Shown: positions 1 through 8,740 of the stretch, one piece after another
How the letters are laid out: each line of letters opens with the position of its first letter
Numbering within the stretch: the stretch's first letter is position 1
Assembly (NCBI RefSeq): GCF_030499515.1
Contig: NZ_JASTWJ010000001.1
Location: 992,001 to 1,056,000 of the forward strand
Source: Streptomyces sp. DT2A-34
GTDB taxonomy: Bacteria; Actinomycetota; Actinomycetes; Streptomycetales; Streptomycetaceae
Reading direction: 5' to 3'
DNA length: 64,000 nt
Translations under genes and position numbers: made by a program
The notes under the pieces: generated by a model
What the model was told of the DNA's origin: nothing
The model's input: only the letters and a program-made list of their open reading frames with translations
The model's database searches: none

Positions 1-663
1 GGGCTGGAAGCCGGCGTTCTCGCAGGCCAGGACCACCACGTCGTGGCAGGGGTTGCCGGGGTACGGGCCGATCCACGGGTCCTTGGCCAGCTCGGCGAGC
101 GGGACCTCGGCCGCGTCGGCCAAGCGGTGGCTCACCGGCACGACCGCGTCGAAGGGCTCGGCGTACAGCGGTACGTGGGACAGGCGCGGGTCGTCGGCGG
201 GCGGCGCCCCCCGGTACTCGACGGCCACCGCGATGTCGACCTGCCGGTCCAGCACCATCGGCAGACTGGCGTCGCCCTCGGCGTCCTGGACGCGGATGCG
301 GATGCCGGGGGACGTCCCGGCGAGGCGGGCCACCGCCGGCGCGACGACCTGGGCGATGCCGGTCGCGAAGGAGGCCACCGTGACCGTGCCGGCCGCGCCC
401 GAGCTGTACGCCGCGAGCTCGGCCTCCGCACGCTCCAGCTGGGCGAGGACGGCGTTGGTGTGGCTGAGCAGGATCTCGCCGGCGGGGGTCAGCCGTACGC
501 CCTTGGCGCCGCGTTCCACCAGGCGGTGGCCCGTCTCCTGCTCGAGCGCCGTCAGCTGCTGGGAGACCGCCGACGGGGTCAGATACAGCGCGGCGGCAGC
601 CGCCGTCACCGTACGGTGGTCGGCCACCGCACGGAGAATGTGGAGCCGCCGCGCTTCGATCAT
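1..663 (-). CDS. LysR-family transcriptional regulator, C-terminus cut by window edge
   Basis: About 221 residues are visible; the stop lies beyond the left edge. The N-terminus begins MIEARRLHILRAVADHRTV and continues into a winged helix-turn-helix of LysR type (residues about 1-60, with LTPSAVSQQLTALEQETGHR as recognition helix region). The start of the periplasmic-binding-like effector domain follows (VTVASFATGIAQVVAPAVARL from about residue 91). The ATG lies 38 bases after the kbl stop, on the same strand, so it could be the last gene of a tdh-kbl-lysR operon or have its own promoter. LysR proteins sense a small molecule and usually control neighbours; control of threonine breakdown is inference only. 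Confidence 0.9.
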   Translation of the reverse strand, partial: MIEARRLHILRAVADHRTVTAAAAALYLTPSAVSQQLTALEQETGHRLVERGAKGVRLTPAGEILLSHTNAVLAQLERAEAELAAYSSGAAGTVTVASFATGIAQVVAPAVARLAGTSPGIRIRVQDAEGDASLPMVLDRQVDIAVAVEYRGAPPADDPRLSHVPLYAEPFDAVVPVSHRLADAAEVPLAELAKDPWIGPYPGNPCHDVVVLACENAGFQP

Positions 664-701
664 GGGATCGATTATCGCAATATGTCCGGGCCGGCCGGAC
701 G

Positions 702-1895
702 TCAGGCTTCCAGTTCCGCCCGGGCCGCGACGAAGGCGTCCACGGCACGGTTCACGTCGTCCGTCGAGTGCGCGGCGGACAGCTGGACGCGGATGCGGGC
801 CTGGCCCTGCGGCACGACCGGGTACGAGAAGCCGATGACGTACACGCCCCGCTCCAGCAGCAGCTCCGCCAGCCGGCTCGCCTTGGCCGCGTCGCCGATC
901 ATCACGGGCGCGATGGCGTGCTCGCCGGGGAGGATCTCGAAGCCCTCCTCGGTCATCCGACGGCGGAACAGCGCGGTGTTCTCGTTCAGCCGCACGCGCA
1001 GGTCGTCCGCCGACTCCAGCAGGTCGAGGACCTTGAGCGAGGCCGCCGCGATCACCGGGGCGAGGGTGTTGGAGAAGAGGTACGGCCGGGAGCGCTGGCG
1101 CAGCAGGGCGACGATCTCGGCGCGGGCGGCCACGTAGCCGCCGGACGCGCCGCCGAGTGCCTTGCCGAGGGTGCCGGTGATGATGTCGACGCGGTCCATG
1201 ACGCCGTGCAGCTCGGGCGTGCCGCGGCCGCCGGGGCCGACGAAGCCGACGGCGTGCGAGTCGTCGACCATGACCATGGCGTCGTAGCGGTCGGCGAGGT
1301 CGCAGATCTCGCGCAGCGGGGCCACATAGCCGTCCATGGAGAAGACGCCGTCGGTGACGATCAGCCGACGCCTCGCGGACTGCGCCTCCTTCAACTGGCG
1401 TTCCAGGTCGGCCAGATCGCGGTTGGCGTAGCGGAAGCGGCGGGCCTTGGACAGGCGGATGCCGTCGATGATCGACGCGTGGTTCAGGGCGTCGGAGATC
1501 ACCGCGTCCTCGGGGCCGAGCAGCGTCTCGAACACGCCGCCGTTGGCGTCGAAGCAGGAGGAATACAGGATCGTGTCCTCCTGGCCGAGGAACGCGGACA
1601 GCCGCGCCTCCAGCTCCTTGTGCACCTCCTGCGTGCCGCAGATGAAGCGGACCGAGGCCATGCCGTAGCCCCAGCGGTCCAGGGCCTCGTGGGCGGCGGC
1701 GATCACCTCGGGGTGGTCGGCGAGGCCGAGGTAGTTGTTGGCGCAGAAGTTGAGGACCTCGCCCGGGCGGCCGCCCGCGGTGACGTCGACGGTCGCGGAC
1801 TGCGGGGTGCCGATCACGCGCTCGGGCTTGTGCAGGCCGGCGGCGCGGATCTCGTCGAGGGTGGCGCGCAGGTCGTCGCGCACGGAGTCGAACAT
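702..1895 (-). CDS. kbl: glycine C-acetyltransferase (2-amino-3-ketobutyrate CoA ligase)
   Basis: The 397-residue product has the usual length for Kbl, a PLP-dependent alpha-oxoamine synthase that cleaves 2-amino-3-ketobutyrate with CoA to glycine and acetyl-CoA. The PLP lysine is in [10 protein letters not shown] (K245), the cofactor-binding aspartate in [11 protein letters not shown] (about 211), and the family signature SVRFICGTQ is at about residue 81. The ATG follows AGGAG by five bases (cttcAGGAGcttccgATG). An in-frame open stretch continues upstream into the tdh region but is not coding. It lies directly downstream of tdh, which makes the substrate, so together they turn threonine into glycine in the cytoplasm. 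Confidence 0.95.
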   Translation of the reverse strand: MFDSVRDDLRATLDEIRAAGLHKPERVIGTPQSATVDVTAGGRPGEVLNFCANNYLGLADHPEVIAAAHEALDRWGYGMASVRFICGTQEVHKELEARLSAFLGQEDTILYSSCFDANGGVFETLLGPEDAVISDALNHASIIDGIRLSKARRFRYANRDLADLERQLKEAQSARRRLIVTDGVFSMDGYVAPLREICDLADRYDAMVMVDDSHAVGFVGPGGRGTPELHGVMDRVDIITGTLGKALGGASGGYVAARAEIVALLRQRSRPYLFSNTLAPVIAAASLKVLDLLESADDLRVRLNENTALFRRRMTEEGFEILPGEHAIAPVMIGDAAKASRLAELLLERGVYVIGFSYPVVPQGQARIRVQLSAAHSTDDVNRAVDAFVAARAELEA

Positions 1896-1928
1896 CGGAA
1901 GCTCCTGAAGGTGCTTGCGGGAGAGGGA

Positions 1929-1976
1929 AGTTACGGGGTGGATTACGCGGTGCGTTACGGGGTGGGTTACGCGGTC
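1929..1976 (-). repeat. 12-bp tandem repeat, four units, carrying the tdh stop codon
   Basis: Read on the minus strand, the unit is close to ACCSCGTAAYSC repeated four times. Each copy contains TAA, and the 12-base period keeps all four in the tdh frame, so the true stop (1967-1969) is followed by in-frame TAA at 1955-1957, 1943-1945 and 1931-1933. No stem or other known element is seen. Confidence 0.75.
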
Positions 1977-2995
1977 CAGTCGAGGATGACCTTGCCGCCG
2001 CGGCCGCTCGCCGCGTCGGCGAACGCCGCCTCGAAGTCGCGGTAGCCGTACCGCCCGGTGATCACGGGGGCGAGGTCGAGGCCGCCCTCCAGCAGGACGG
2101 ACATCGCGTACCAGGTCTCGAACATCTCGCGGCCGTAGACGCCCTTGATGGTGATCATCGAGGTGACGATCCGGGCCCAGTCGACCTCGAACTCCTGCGC
2201 GGGCAGGCCGAGCATGGCGATACGGCCGCCGTGGGTCATGTTGGCGATCATGTCGCGCATGGCCTCGGGGCGGCCGGACATCTCCAGGCCGATGTCGAAG
2301 CCCTCGCGCAGGCCGAGTTCGCGCTGTCCGTCGGCGATGCTCGCCTGCGACACGTTCAGCGCGAGGCTCACGCCCACCTTGCGCGCCAGGTCCAGCCGTT
2401 CCTCGCTGACGTCGGTGATCACGACGTTGCGCGCGCCCGCGTGCCGGGCCACCGCGGCCGCCATCAGGCCGATCGGACCGGCGCCCGTGATCAGGACGTC
2501 CTCGCCGACCAGCGGGAACGACAGCGCGGTGTGCACGGCGTTGCCGAACGGGTCGAAGATCGCGGCGACGTCGAGGTCGACGGGCACGCGGTGCACCCAG
2601 ACGTTGGCGGCGGGCAGGGCGACGTACTCGGCGAAGGCACCGTCGCGGCCGACGCCGAGGCCGATGGTGGCCCGGCACAGGTGGCGCCGTCCGGCGAGGC
2701 AGTTGCGGCACTTGCCGCAGACGAGATGGCCCTCACCGCTCACCCGGTCGCCCACGGCGATGTCCGCGACGTCGCGGCCGGTCTCCACGACCTCGCCGAC
2801 GAACTCGTGCCCGACCACGAGCGGGGGGCGGATCGCCTGCTGGGCCCAGCCGTCCCAGGACCGGATGTGCAGATCGGTGCCGCAGATCCCGGTGCGCAGC
2901 ACCTTGATCAGTACGTCGCCGGGTCCGACGGCGGGTTCCGGGACGTCCGCGAGCCAGAGCCCGGGCTCCGCCTTCTCCTTGACCAGCGCCTTCAA
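1967..2995 (-). CDS. tdh: L-threonine 3-dehydrogenase
   Basis: This zinc-dependent medium-chain dehydrogenase oxidises L-threonine to 2-amino-3-ketobutyrate with NAD+. The 342-residue product matches the usual Tdh length when the TTG start ([15 protein letters not shown]) is used; AGGAG lies eight bases before it. Visible motifs are catalytic zinc residues C38 (GICGTD) and H63-E64 (VGHEF), structural zinc cysteines C93, C96, C99 and C107, and a Rossmann segment [21 protein letters not shown] longer frame upstream to 3040 has no family match. kbl follows 71 bases after the stop, across a tandem repeat. Confidence 0.95.
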   Translation of the reverse strand: MKALVKEKAEPGLWLADVPEPAVGPGDVLIKVLRTGICGTDLHIRSWDGWAQQAIRPPLVVGHEFVGEVVETGRDVADIAVGDRVSGEGHLVCGKCRNCLAGRRHLCRATIGLGVGRDGAFAEYVALPAANVWVHRVPVDLDVAAIFDPFGNAVHTALSFPLVGEDVLITGAGPIGLMAAAVARHAGARNVVITDVSEERLDLARKVGVSLALNVSQASIADGQRELGLREGFDIGLEMSGRPEAMRDMIANMTHGGRIAMLGLPAQEFEVDWARIVTSMITIKGVYGREMFETWYAMSVLLEGGLDLAPVITGRYGYRDFEAAFADAASGRGGKVILDWTA

Positions 2996-3147
2996 CGCTA
3001 CGGCTCCTGAGGGTGAGTCCCGGCTGCGGGCCGCGGGCATGCCGAGGGAGCCCGCAACCGGGGAGAGGGGTGGAATCGCGTAGCAATCTGCCGTACGGCG
3101 GCGCCCCGGTCCATCGAGGATTTCTTAAGCGGCGCCACAGCTTTCCT

Positions 3148-3384
3148 TCACGCCTGCCCTCGTTCGAAGTAGGCGACCAGCTCCGGATCCAGGTCCGGGA
3201 TGTCCCGTACGGCACCCCCCGCACGCAGCGACTCGGTCGCCCCGCACCCCGCCGCGACCGCCATCCGCGCAGCCACCGGCGAGGTGTCCGTACGCCCTCC
3301 CTGCCGCACGAAGCGCAGAAACTCGTCGATGATCAGCGCGTCCGCCCCGCCGTGCCCGCGTTTCCCCTGGTCCACAACCAACTT
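3148..3384 (-). pseudogene. 3' remnant of a Gfo/Idh/MocA-type oxidoreductase
   Basis: The last about 70 residues before the stop read GGADALIIDEFLRFVRQGG, then RTDTSPVAARMAVAAGCGAT and ESLRAGG. This resembles the C-terminal end of streptomycete Gfo/Idh/MocA oxidoreductases, where a GGAD segment precedes an alpha-helical tail with SPVAAR and ATESLR. Upstream, the same frame runs into the GAF gene (stop 3390) and no NAD-binding half is present, so the 5' four-fifths of the gene are missing. The break at about 3385 probably marks an old deletion or rearrangement beside the GAF gene. The exact left edge of the remnant is uncertain. Confidence 0.65.
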
Positions 3385-3389
3385 GACGC

Positions 3390-3965
3390 CTACAGCGGCA
3401 GCCCGTCCGCCGCCCGCCGCTCCAGCCGTATCACCAGCTCCGCCGCCGATGCCTTGATCGTCTCCAGCCCGGCCTTCCCCCACGGCCGCGGCTCCACGTC
3501 GACCACGCACACCGTGCCCAGCGCCATCCCCGTGGAGTCGATCAGCGGGGCGCCCAGATAGGAGCGGATACCGAACTCGTCGACGATCGGGTTTCCCGCG
3601 AACCGCGGATAGTCGCAAACATCCTCCAGGACCAGCGCCTTGCGTCGAACGACCACATGGGGGCAGAACCCATGGTCGCGCTCCATATAGCGGCCCAACT
3701 GCGGCTTGATGTCGGCGGCCCGCGCAAGGCTCACGGCGTGCCGCACATGCAGGCCGGCGAAGAACTGCCGGTTCTCACCGATGAAGTTCACCATGGCGTA
3801 CGGCGCCCCGGTGAGTGCGGCGAGATGGTCGGCGAAGACGTCGAGGGCCGGGTCCGCCTGCTCTCCCAGGCCCAGTCTCAGCAAGTGCCGTGCGCGGGCG
3901 GGACCCTCCTTGTCCTCGGGGGTGAGCAGCAGGCGAGCGACCGGGCGGGGTGGGCCGTAGCTCAT
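3390..3965 (-). CDS. GAF domain-containing protein
   Basis: The 191-residue soluble protein is almost entirely one GAF domain. Characteristic segments are LTGAPYAMVNFIGENRQFFA (about residues 50-69), HGFCPHVVVRRKALVLEDV, and SYLGAPLIDSTGMALGTVCV. Such small GAF proteins sense ligands or redox state; no output domain is attached. The ATG is 61 bases after the conservon GTPase stop on the same strand, so it is probably the last gene of the conservon operon. An 11-codon frame (3962-3997) with a GGAG site ends in an ATGA overlap with this start, suggesting translational coupling. Ligand and partner are unknown. Confidence 0.85.
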   Translation of the reverse strand: MSYGPPRPVARLLLTPEDKEGPARARHLLRLGLGEQADPALDVFADHLAALTGAPYAMVNFIGENRQFFAGLHVRHAVSLARAADIKPQLGRYMERDHGFCPHVVVRRKALVLEDVCDYPRFAGNPIVDEFGIRSYLGAPLIDSTGMALGTVCVVDVEPRPWGKAGLETIKASAAELVIRLERRAADGLPL

Positions 3966-4026
3966 GGGCGGATTCCGTCACTGTGGGCGTAGGTCATATG
4001 CGGCTCCGTCCTGGGGTGTGCGGGTG

Positions 4027-4626
4027 TCACATGTGGGCGCCGTGGCTCGGCGCGTGTGCCGGTGTGTGGGCGATGAGGTGCCGGACGAGGGTCAGCAGGG
4101 TCTGGACACTGGAGCTGGAGATCCGGGCATCGCATCGGACGACGGGGATCTCCGGGTCGAGGTCGATGGCGGCGCGGACCTCCTCGGGTTCGTACCGGTG
4201 GGCACCGTCGAACTCGTTGATCGCAACGATGAAACCGAGGCCTCGCTGCTCGAAGAAGTCCACGGCGGCGAAACAGTCCTCCAGGCGCCGGGTGTCGGCG
4301 AGGATGACCGCGCCGAGCGCGCCCTCCGAGAGTTCGTCCCACATGAACCAGAAGCGTTCCTGTCCGGGCGTGCCGAACAGATACAGGACGTGTTCCGGAT
4401 CGAGTGTGATGCGGCCGAAGTCCATGGCGACCGTCGTCTCGACCTTGTTCTCGACGCCCTCCAGACTGTCGGTCGCGGCGCTGACCGTGGTGAGCAGTTC
4501 CTCCGTGCTGAGCGGCGCGATCTCGCTCACCGCGCCCACGAAGGTCGTCTTGCCGACCCCGAACCCTCCCGCCACCAAGATCTTCAGTGCGGTGGGGAAC
4601 GGGTCAGAGCTGTCGTCGTAGTCCAT
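4027..4626 (-). CDS. cvnD: conservon GTP/ATP-binding protein (CvnD-type)
   Basis: The 199-residue Ras-like GTPase belongs to the conservon CvnD family. The P-loop is GGFGVGKTTF (residues about 20-29), switch and G3 region is LYLFGTPGQERFWFM, and VAINEFDGA is the G4-like segment. The fourth member of a conservon, it is thought to work with the kinase, roadblock and DUF742 proteins in a membrane-associated complex resembling eukaryotic G-protein signalling. The ATG (MDYDDSSD) lies inside the end of cvnC, with a 23-base overlap that indicates translational coupling. Confidence 0.93.
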   Translation of the reverse strand: MDYDDSSDPFPTALKILVAGGFGVGKTTFVGAVSEIAPLSTEELLTTVSAATDSLEGVENKVETTVAMDFGRITLDPEHVLYLFGTPGQERFWFMWDELSEGALGAVILADTRRLEDCFAAVDFFEQRGLGFIVAINEFDGAHRYEPEEVRAAIDLDPEIPVVRCDARISSSSVQTLLTLVRHLIAHTPAHAPSHGAHM

Positions 4627-4975
4627 CGAGCACTGCCTCCAGAAGAGCCCGGTCTGTCGGGTTGTGGTGGAACTCGGGGGGCTTGGTGGTGAGCGCCCCA
4701 CCGTCGACGAGGTCCGACAGCAGCACCTTGGTGACCACCGCCGGCAGCTTCAGGTGGGCCGCGACCTCGGCGACCGAGACGGGGGCGCGGCACAGGTCGA
4801 GCGCCTGCTCGTGCTCGGGGCCGAGGTAGCCGAGGGGGATCGCCCCGGTGGCCATCACCTGCGACATGAGGTCGAGCGCGACGGTGGGCCGGGTACGGCC
4901 GTTGCTGACCGTGAAAGGGCGCACCAGCCGTCCGGCCGCATCGTCGAGCCAAGGCCCGTCGCCGGCCGCCGTCAC
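4604..4975 (-). CDS. cvnC: DUF742 protein of conservon (CvnC-type)
   Basis: The 123-residue protein has the DUF742 signature: RLVRPFTVSNGRTRPT near the N-terminus, then a winged-helix-like segment (VSVAEVAAHLKLPAVVTKVL) and SDLVDGGAL. DUF742 proteins are the third conservon members. The GTG at 4975 is preferred because GAGG lies eight bases ahead; the TTG at 4981 would leave only two bases. The start is two bases after the cvnB stop, and the 3' end overlaps cvnD by 23 bases, so the three genes are co-translated. Confidence 0.92.
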   Translation of the reverse strand: MTAAGDGPWLDDAAGRLVRPFTVSNGRTRPTVALDLMSQVMATGAIPLGYLGPEHEQALDLCRAPVSVAEVAAHLKLPAVVTKVLLSDLVDGGALTTKPPEFHHNPTDRALLEAVLDGLRRQL

Positions 4976-4977
4976 GT

Positions 4978-5412
4978 TCAAGGCCTCAACGCCGACGGTT
5001 CGACGGAGTACTGCCGGGGTGCCGTCACCAGGTAGGGGCGGACGCTCTTGACCAGCATCGCCATCTCGTAGCCCAGCACCGCCGCGTCGGCCTCGCGGCC
5101 GGCCAGCACGGCGAGACAGGTGCCGGAACCGGCCGTGGTCACGAAGAGCAGGGTCGAGTCGAGTTCGACGACGACCTGGCGCACGTCCCCGCCGTCGCCG
5201 AAGCGGGCCCCGGCACTGCGGCCGAGGGAGTACAGGCCGGAGGCCAGGGCGGCCATGTGGTCGGCGCTGTCCGGGTCGAGGCCGTGAACCGACTTCACGA
5301 GCCCGTCGCAGGAGAGGAGCACCGCACTCGTGGTGTGCGGTACGCGCTGTACGAGGCCGCTCATCAGCCAGTCGAGATCGGACACATGGGCGGTCGGCGC
5401 TTCGCTCGCCAT
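4978..5412 (-). CDS. cvnB: roadblock/LC7 domain protein of conservon (CvnB-type)
   Basis: The 144-residue protein is one roadblock/LC7 domain: LDWLMSGLVQRVPHTTSAVL then LLSCDGLVKSVHGL, ending in a helix and the YLVTAPRQYSVE tail typical of conservon members. Roadblock proteins are thought to modulate the partner GTPase. The ATG of MASEAPTAHVSDLDW is preceded by AAGGAG at ten bases; an in-frame upstream extension to 5508 overlaps the cvnA stop and lacks family similarity. The gene lies 92 bases after cvnA. Confidence 0.93.
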   Translation of the reverse strand: MASEAPTAHVSDLDWLMSGLVQRVPHTTSAVLLSCDGLVKSVHGLDPDSADHMAALASGLYSLGRSAGARFGDGGDVRQVVVELDSTLLFVTTAGSGTCLAVLAGREADAAVLGYEMAMLVKSVRPYLVTAPRQYSVEPSALRP

Positions 5413-5504
5413 GATGGATCGACTCCTTGAGGTACGAAGGTCTGCGGGAGCGCTGGGGGTGGGGGTGGTCTTCCAGGCGGACTTCGAGCTGGTCAGGGGC
5501 ATGG

Positions 5505-8165
5505 TCATCCGGCTGGTGCGCTCCCGTCGTGCCGGGTGGTGTGGTCGACGCCGGTGGCGGACCCGGGGTTCGTCTCGCTTATGTGGGCCTGGTCCCTGGC
5601 CGATACGTCCATGGACGGCCGGGGGGCCATGGGGGTCACGTCGGTGTGGAGCGCATCCAGGGAGGTGGGGCGCAGATGTGTGGGCTGCGGTCGCCCCGGG
5701 TCGAGGCTCGTCGGCTCCAGACGGATCGACGCCGGACGCACGGACTCCAGGTGGGTTGGCTCGGAGGGGTTGGGGTCCAGGCGTGTCGGTTGGAGGTCGG
5801 GCGACCTCGTGTCAGAGGTCGTGTGCGGTGAGCGCTTGTATACGGATGCGGCTGCGGTCGGTTGCGCGGTGGGCGTGTATGCCGAGCCCATGTGGCCCGA
5901 GCCCATGTGGCCCGCCTCCATGTACCCCGACACCATGTGCTCCGCGATCACGTGACCAGACGTCGTGTGGCCCGACGCTGTGTGGCCCGACGCCGTGTGG
6001 CCTGACGCCATGTGCGGGGCGTCCATGTGGCTGGCGCCCATATGCCGCGCATCCATGTGCGCGCCGCCCAGTCCCGGTTCCCCTCGTCCGGATTCCGCGC
6101 GCCCCCACTCCTCGGACTCGTCGGACATGTGCCCGCCACCCATGTGCGTGGCATCCATATGTCCGGCATCCATGTGTCCGGCTCCCACGTGCCCGGCACC
6201 CATCCGGCCAGCTTCCACGTGCCCGGCATCTACGTGCCCGACGTCCATGTGCCTGGCCCCCACGTGCCCGGTCTCCACGTGCGCCGCATCCATATGCGCC
6301 GCCTCCATCTGCTGCTGCGTCTCCGCAAGCCCGACCCCCCGCTGGAAGGCCGCCATCAGCCCAGGGTCGTGCCCGGCGAGGCTGTCGGACTGCTGACGCG
6401 GGGCGGGGCCTTCACGCAGTTGGGGGACGATGTGTTCCTGTGCCCGGCGACGGGGCAGTTGGGGCTTGGCCATGGTGCCGCGGACGGTGTCGTTGCGCGG
6501 GGTCGGCGGTGTGACCGTGTTCTCCTCGAGGCGCCGGCGTTCGTCGGGCCTGATGCCGGGCACGGCCTCCGCCGGGTTGGCCCGCTCCCCGCGGGCGCCG
6601 CGCACGGGCAACGGTGCCGGTCCGCTGCCGTTCGTCCTGGGTGCCGCGCCCCTTGCACCGGCCTGCGGCTCCTGCCGACCCGGCGTCCCCGGCGCCGCCT
6701 CGGCGGTACCCCGCGGTCCGCCATGCTGCCCACCCCACTGCCCGCCGTGCTGTGCGCCCCGCTGCCCACCCTGCTGCCCGCCCTCGGACCCGGCCGGCGC
6801 GGACTGCCGCTGCTGCTGGGGCGGCACCGGCACCGACGCCTGCCGCGGACGGGACTGCGCCAGGGAGTGCGGCGGTACGGACGTTCCCGCGGCCCCTTGC
6901 GGTGGGACCAGCGGCGGCTCCTGCTCCTGTGCCCGCGTCGCGCCTCCACGGGCCCCCGGTTCCGTCCCCAACAACGCCTGCGGCACCACGAGAACAGCCT
7001 GGACACCGCCGTAGATATTGGTCTGCAGGCGCACATGGATGCCGTGCCGTTTGGCGAGTTGCGACACGACGAACAGCCCGATGCGCCCGTCCGCCAGCAG
7101 GCTGGCGACGTTGACCTGGTCGGGGTCGGCGAGCAGGGCGTTCATCCGGTTCTGCTCGCCGAGGGGCATGCCGAGGCCGCGGTCCTCGACCTCGACGGCG
7201 AGGCCCGAGGTCACGAGGTTGGCCCGGAGCAGCACTTGGGTGTGCGGAGCGGAGAACACCGTGGCGTTCTCGACCAGTTCGGCCAGCAGGTGGATGACGT
7301 CGGCGACGGCGTGCCCGCGCAGGGTGCCGTCGATCGGCGGCACGAGCTTGACCCTGGAGTACTGCTCGACCTCGGCGATGGCCGAGCGCAGCACCTCGGT
7401 CATGGAGACCGGGTTGCTCCACTGCCGGCGGGAGACGGCGCCGCCGAGCACGGCGAGGTTCTCGGCGTGCCGGCGGATGCGGGTGGCGAGGTGGTCGACG
7501 TGGAAGAGGCCCTTGAGCAGGTCGGGGTCCTCGATCTCGTTCTCCAGCTCGTCGAGGATCGAGATCTCGCGGTGCACGAGCGACTGAAGACGCCGGGCGA
7601 GGTTGACGAAGACCTCGAGCTTCTGTTCGCTGCCCGCCTGGCTGGAGAGCTGGGAGGCCTGGACGACGGCGGTGACGGCCCCGTCGTGGGCGCGGGCCAG
7701 GTCGGCGGCGAGCAGTTCGAAGTCGTCGGCGTCCTCGGGCGGACCGCTGCGTGCCTTGCGCTTCGGTGGCCCGTCCCCGCGCCGCAGTGTGTCGACGAGG
7801 GCCCGCAGATCGGCCTCGCCGCGCGCGCTGCTGCGTCGCAGGGCGCCGATGCGGTCGCTCACGGACTTGGCGGTGCGGTTGGCGGCCACCGCGGCGATCA
7901 GGATGCCCGCGAGGGTCACCGAGACCGCGCCGGCGAGCACGGCCCACAGCGTGAGGCTCGGCCGCGCTCCGGTGGTGCGCACGACGAACAGCACCGCCGC
8001 GCAGGCGCTGAGCGCCACCGCGATGGGCGGCAGCACGGCCAGACGCAGCAGTTGGGGCCGTATATGGGTCTCGGGCAGCGCGGTTGCGGTGCGGGCGGCC
8101 GGGCGCCCGTGCCGCCCGCCCTCACGGCGGTCTGCGCGTGCGGCCGGGGCGCGGAGTTGAGACAT
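5505..8165 (-). CDS. cvnA: conservon sensor histidine kinase with His/Met-repeat tail (CvnA-type)
   Basis: The 886-residue membrane kinase has two hydrophobic segments (about 43-66 and 74-97), a signalling helix, a dimerisation/phosphoacceptor region FHVDHLATRIRRHAENLAVL (221-240), the N-box LLAELVENAT (293-302), and the G-box VEDRGLGM (327-334). After the ATPase domain ends near 400, nearly half the protein is low complexity. It is Pro/Gln/Gly-rich to about 615, then about 24 pentapeptides of type xxH[MVT]x (620-765), then a Pro-Thr-x-Leu-[DE] region. The ATG (MSQLRAPA) has GAGG upstream; an open frame upstream to 8354 is not needed. It leads the conservon operon. Such tails vary between conservons, but this composition is unusual. 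Confidence 0.9.
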   Translation of the reverse strand: MSQLRAPAARADRREGGRHGRPAARTATALPETHIRPQLLRLAVLPPIAVALSACAAVLFVVRTTGARPSLTLWAVLAGAVSVTLAGILIAAVAANRTAKSVSDRIGALRRSSARGEADLRALVDTLRRGDGPPKRKARSGPPEDADDFELLAADLARAHDGAVTAVVQASQLSSQAGSEQKLEVFVNLARRLQSLVHREISILDELENEIEDPDLLKGLFHVDHLATRIRRHAENLAVLGGAVSRRQWSNPVSMTEVLRSAIAEVEQYSRVKLVPPIDGTLRGHAVADVIHLLAELVENATVFSAPHTQVLLRANLVTSGLAVEVEDRGLGMPLGEQNRMNALLADPDQVNVASLLADGRIGLFVVSQLAKRHGIHVRLQTNIYGGVQAVLVVPQALLGTEPGARGGATRAQEQEPPLVPPQGAAGTSVPPHSLAQSRPRQASVPVPPQQQRQSAPAGSEGGQQGGQRGAQHGGQWGGQHGGPRGTAEAAPGTPGRQEPQAGARGAAPRTNGSGPAPLPVRGARGERANPAEAVPGIRPDERRRLEENTVTPPTPRNDTVRGTMAKPQLPRRRAQEHIVPQLREGPAPRQQSDSLAGHDPGLMAAFQRGVGLAETQQQMEAAHMDAAHVETGHVGARHMDVGHVDAGHVEAGRMGAGHVGAGHMDAGHMDATHMGGGHMSDESEEWGRAESGRGEPGLGGAHMDARHMGASHMDAPHMASGHTASGHTASGHTTSGHVIAEHMVSGYMEAGHMGSGHMGSAYTPTAQPTAAASVYKRSPHTTSDTRSPDLQPTRLDPNPSEPTHLESVRPASIRLEPTSLDPGRPQPTHLRPTSLDALHTDVTPMAPRPSMDVSARDQAHISETNPGSATGVDHTTRHDGSAPAG
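5868..6308 (-). repeat. 15-bp degenerate repeats encoding His/Met pentapeptides in cvnA
   Basis: On the plus strand this reads as a series of CATGTGGCC/CACGTGCCC-like words every 15 bases, in two blocks (about 6120-6308 and 5868-6065) split by an acidic insert (SDESEEWGRAE). The encoded units include AGHMD, AGHVE, ARHMD, SGHTA and SGHMG. I count roughly 22 histidines in about 24 units, with Arg or Tyr replacing His in a few. A run such as SGHTASGHTASGHT shows recent duplication. Confidence 0.9.
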
Positions 8166-8730
8166 CGGGGTCCTCAGTACTGGTCCGTCGGTCGGGGCCT
8201 TGGGGTGCGCGCGGGTCTGCGCGGCCCGGGGCATGCGCCATCGCGATGTCGGTCGACAGAGCCGACACATTCGGCTCCGCGTCGCCCGACGGACACTGAC
8301 AGTAGTCGCCTCTGCATCATGTGCGGTGGGCAGTTGACAAAGTCCGGCAGGCAACGTCCCGCTCTGGTATGAGGTCTCGTACGACAGACCGATAACCCGC
8401 TCCGCCGTTCGCCCACAAGGGGCAATCCAGCGATCAGACCTGGTCAGAAATGGTCACGAAGAAAAGTCGAGGGGCGGGGCACTTCACGCGCCCCACCCCT
8501 CGCCCACCCGCCGTCGCCGGCCCCGGCCGGGACGATTCAGCGCCCAGCACGCCCAGCCCTCCGCTGCCCAGAACGTCACCGGCCGTAGCGGCGCACTCAG
8601 CCCCGTGGGCGCCCAGACGCACGCCCACGCGCCCCGCGCGAACCGCCCCGCAGGGGCGCGGAGCTGACAACCGCGCACGCTGTTCCGCTTTTTACGCCAG
8701 GACGGAAACCCTGCCCCGACAGGCACCCCC
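8166..8730. other. intergenic region between conservon start and IS110 element
   Basis: The 565 bases hold no gene I can support. The cvnA promoter should lie at 8170-8450, but I see no convincing -35/-10 pair on the minus strand. A TTGACA on the plus strand at 8334-8339 lacks a matching -10. At about 8633-8670 is a short piece resembling the CCCCGCAGGGGCGCGG word found repeatedly between Streptomyces genes. The left edge of the IS110 insertion ends the region. Confidence 0.5.
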
Positions 8731-8740
8731 GCCCCCCCAT

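Noticed and set aside
768-2045. Long open frame on the plus strand opposite kbl
   Set aside because: High-G+C shadow; composition is Gly/Arg/Val repeats with no domain, while the minus-strand frame is a complete Kbl.
5868-6308. Regular 15-bp spacing as a CRISPR or iteron origin
   Set aside because: It is inside the kinase frame and explained by encoded pentapeptides.
8334-8362. TTGACA on the plus strand as IS or conservon promoter
   Set aside because: No -10 box within 15-19 bases and the nearest plus-strand gene is the transposase 630 bases away.
6012-8372. 786-codon plus-strand frame opposite cvnA
   Set aside because: Antisense to a well-supported kinase, no recognisable domain, and the repeated CATGTG words explain its openness.
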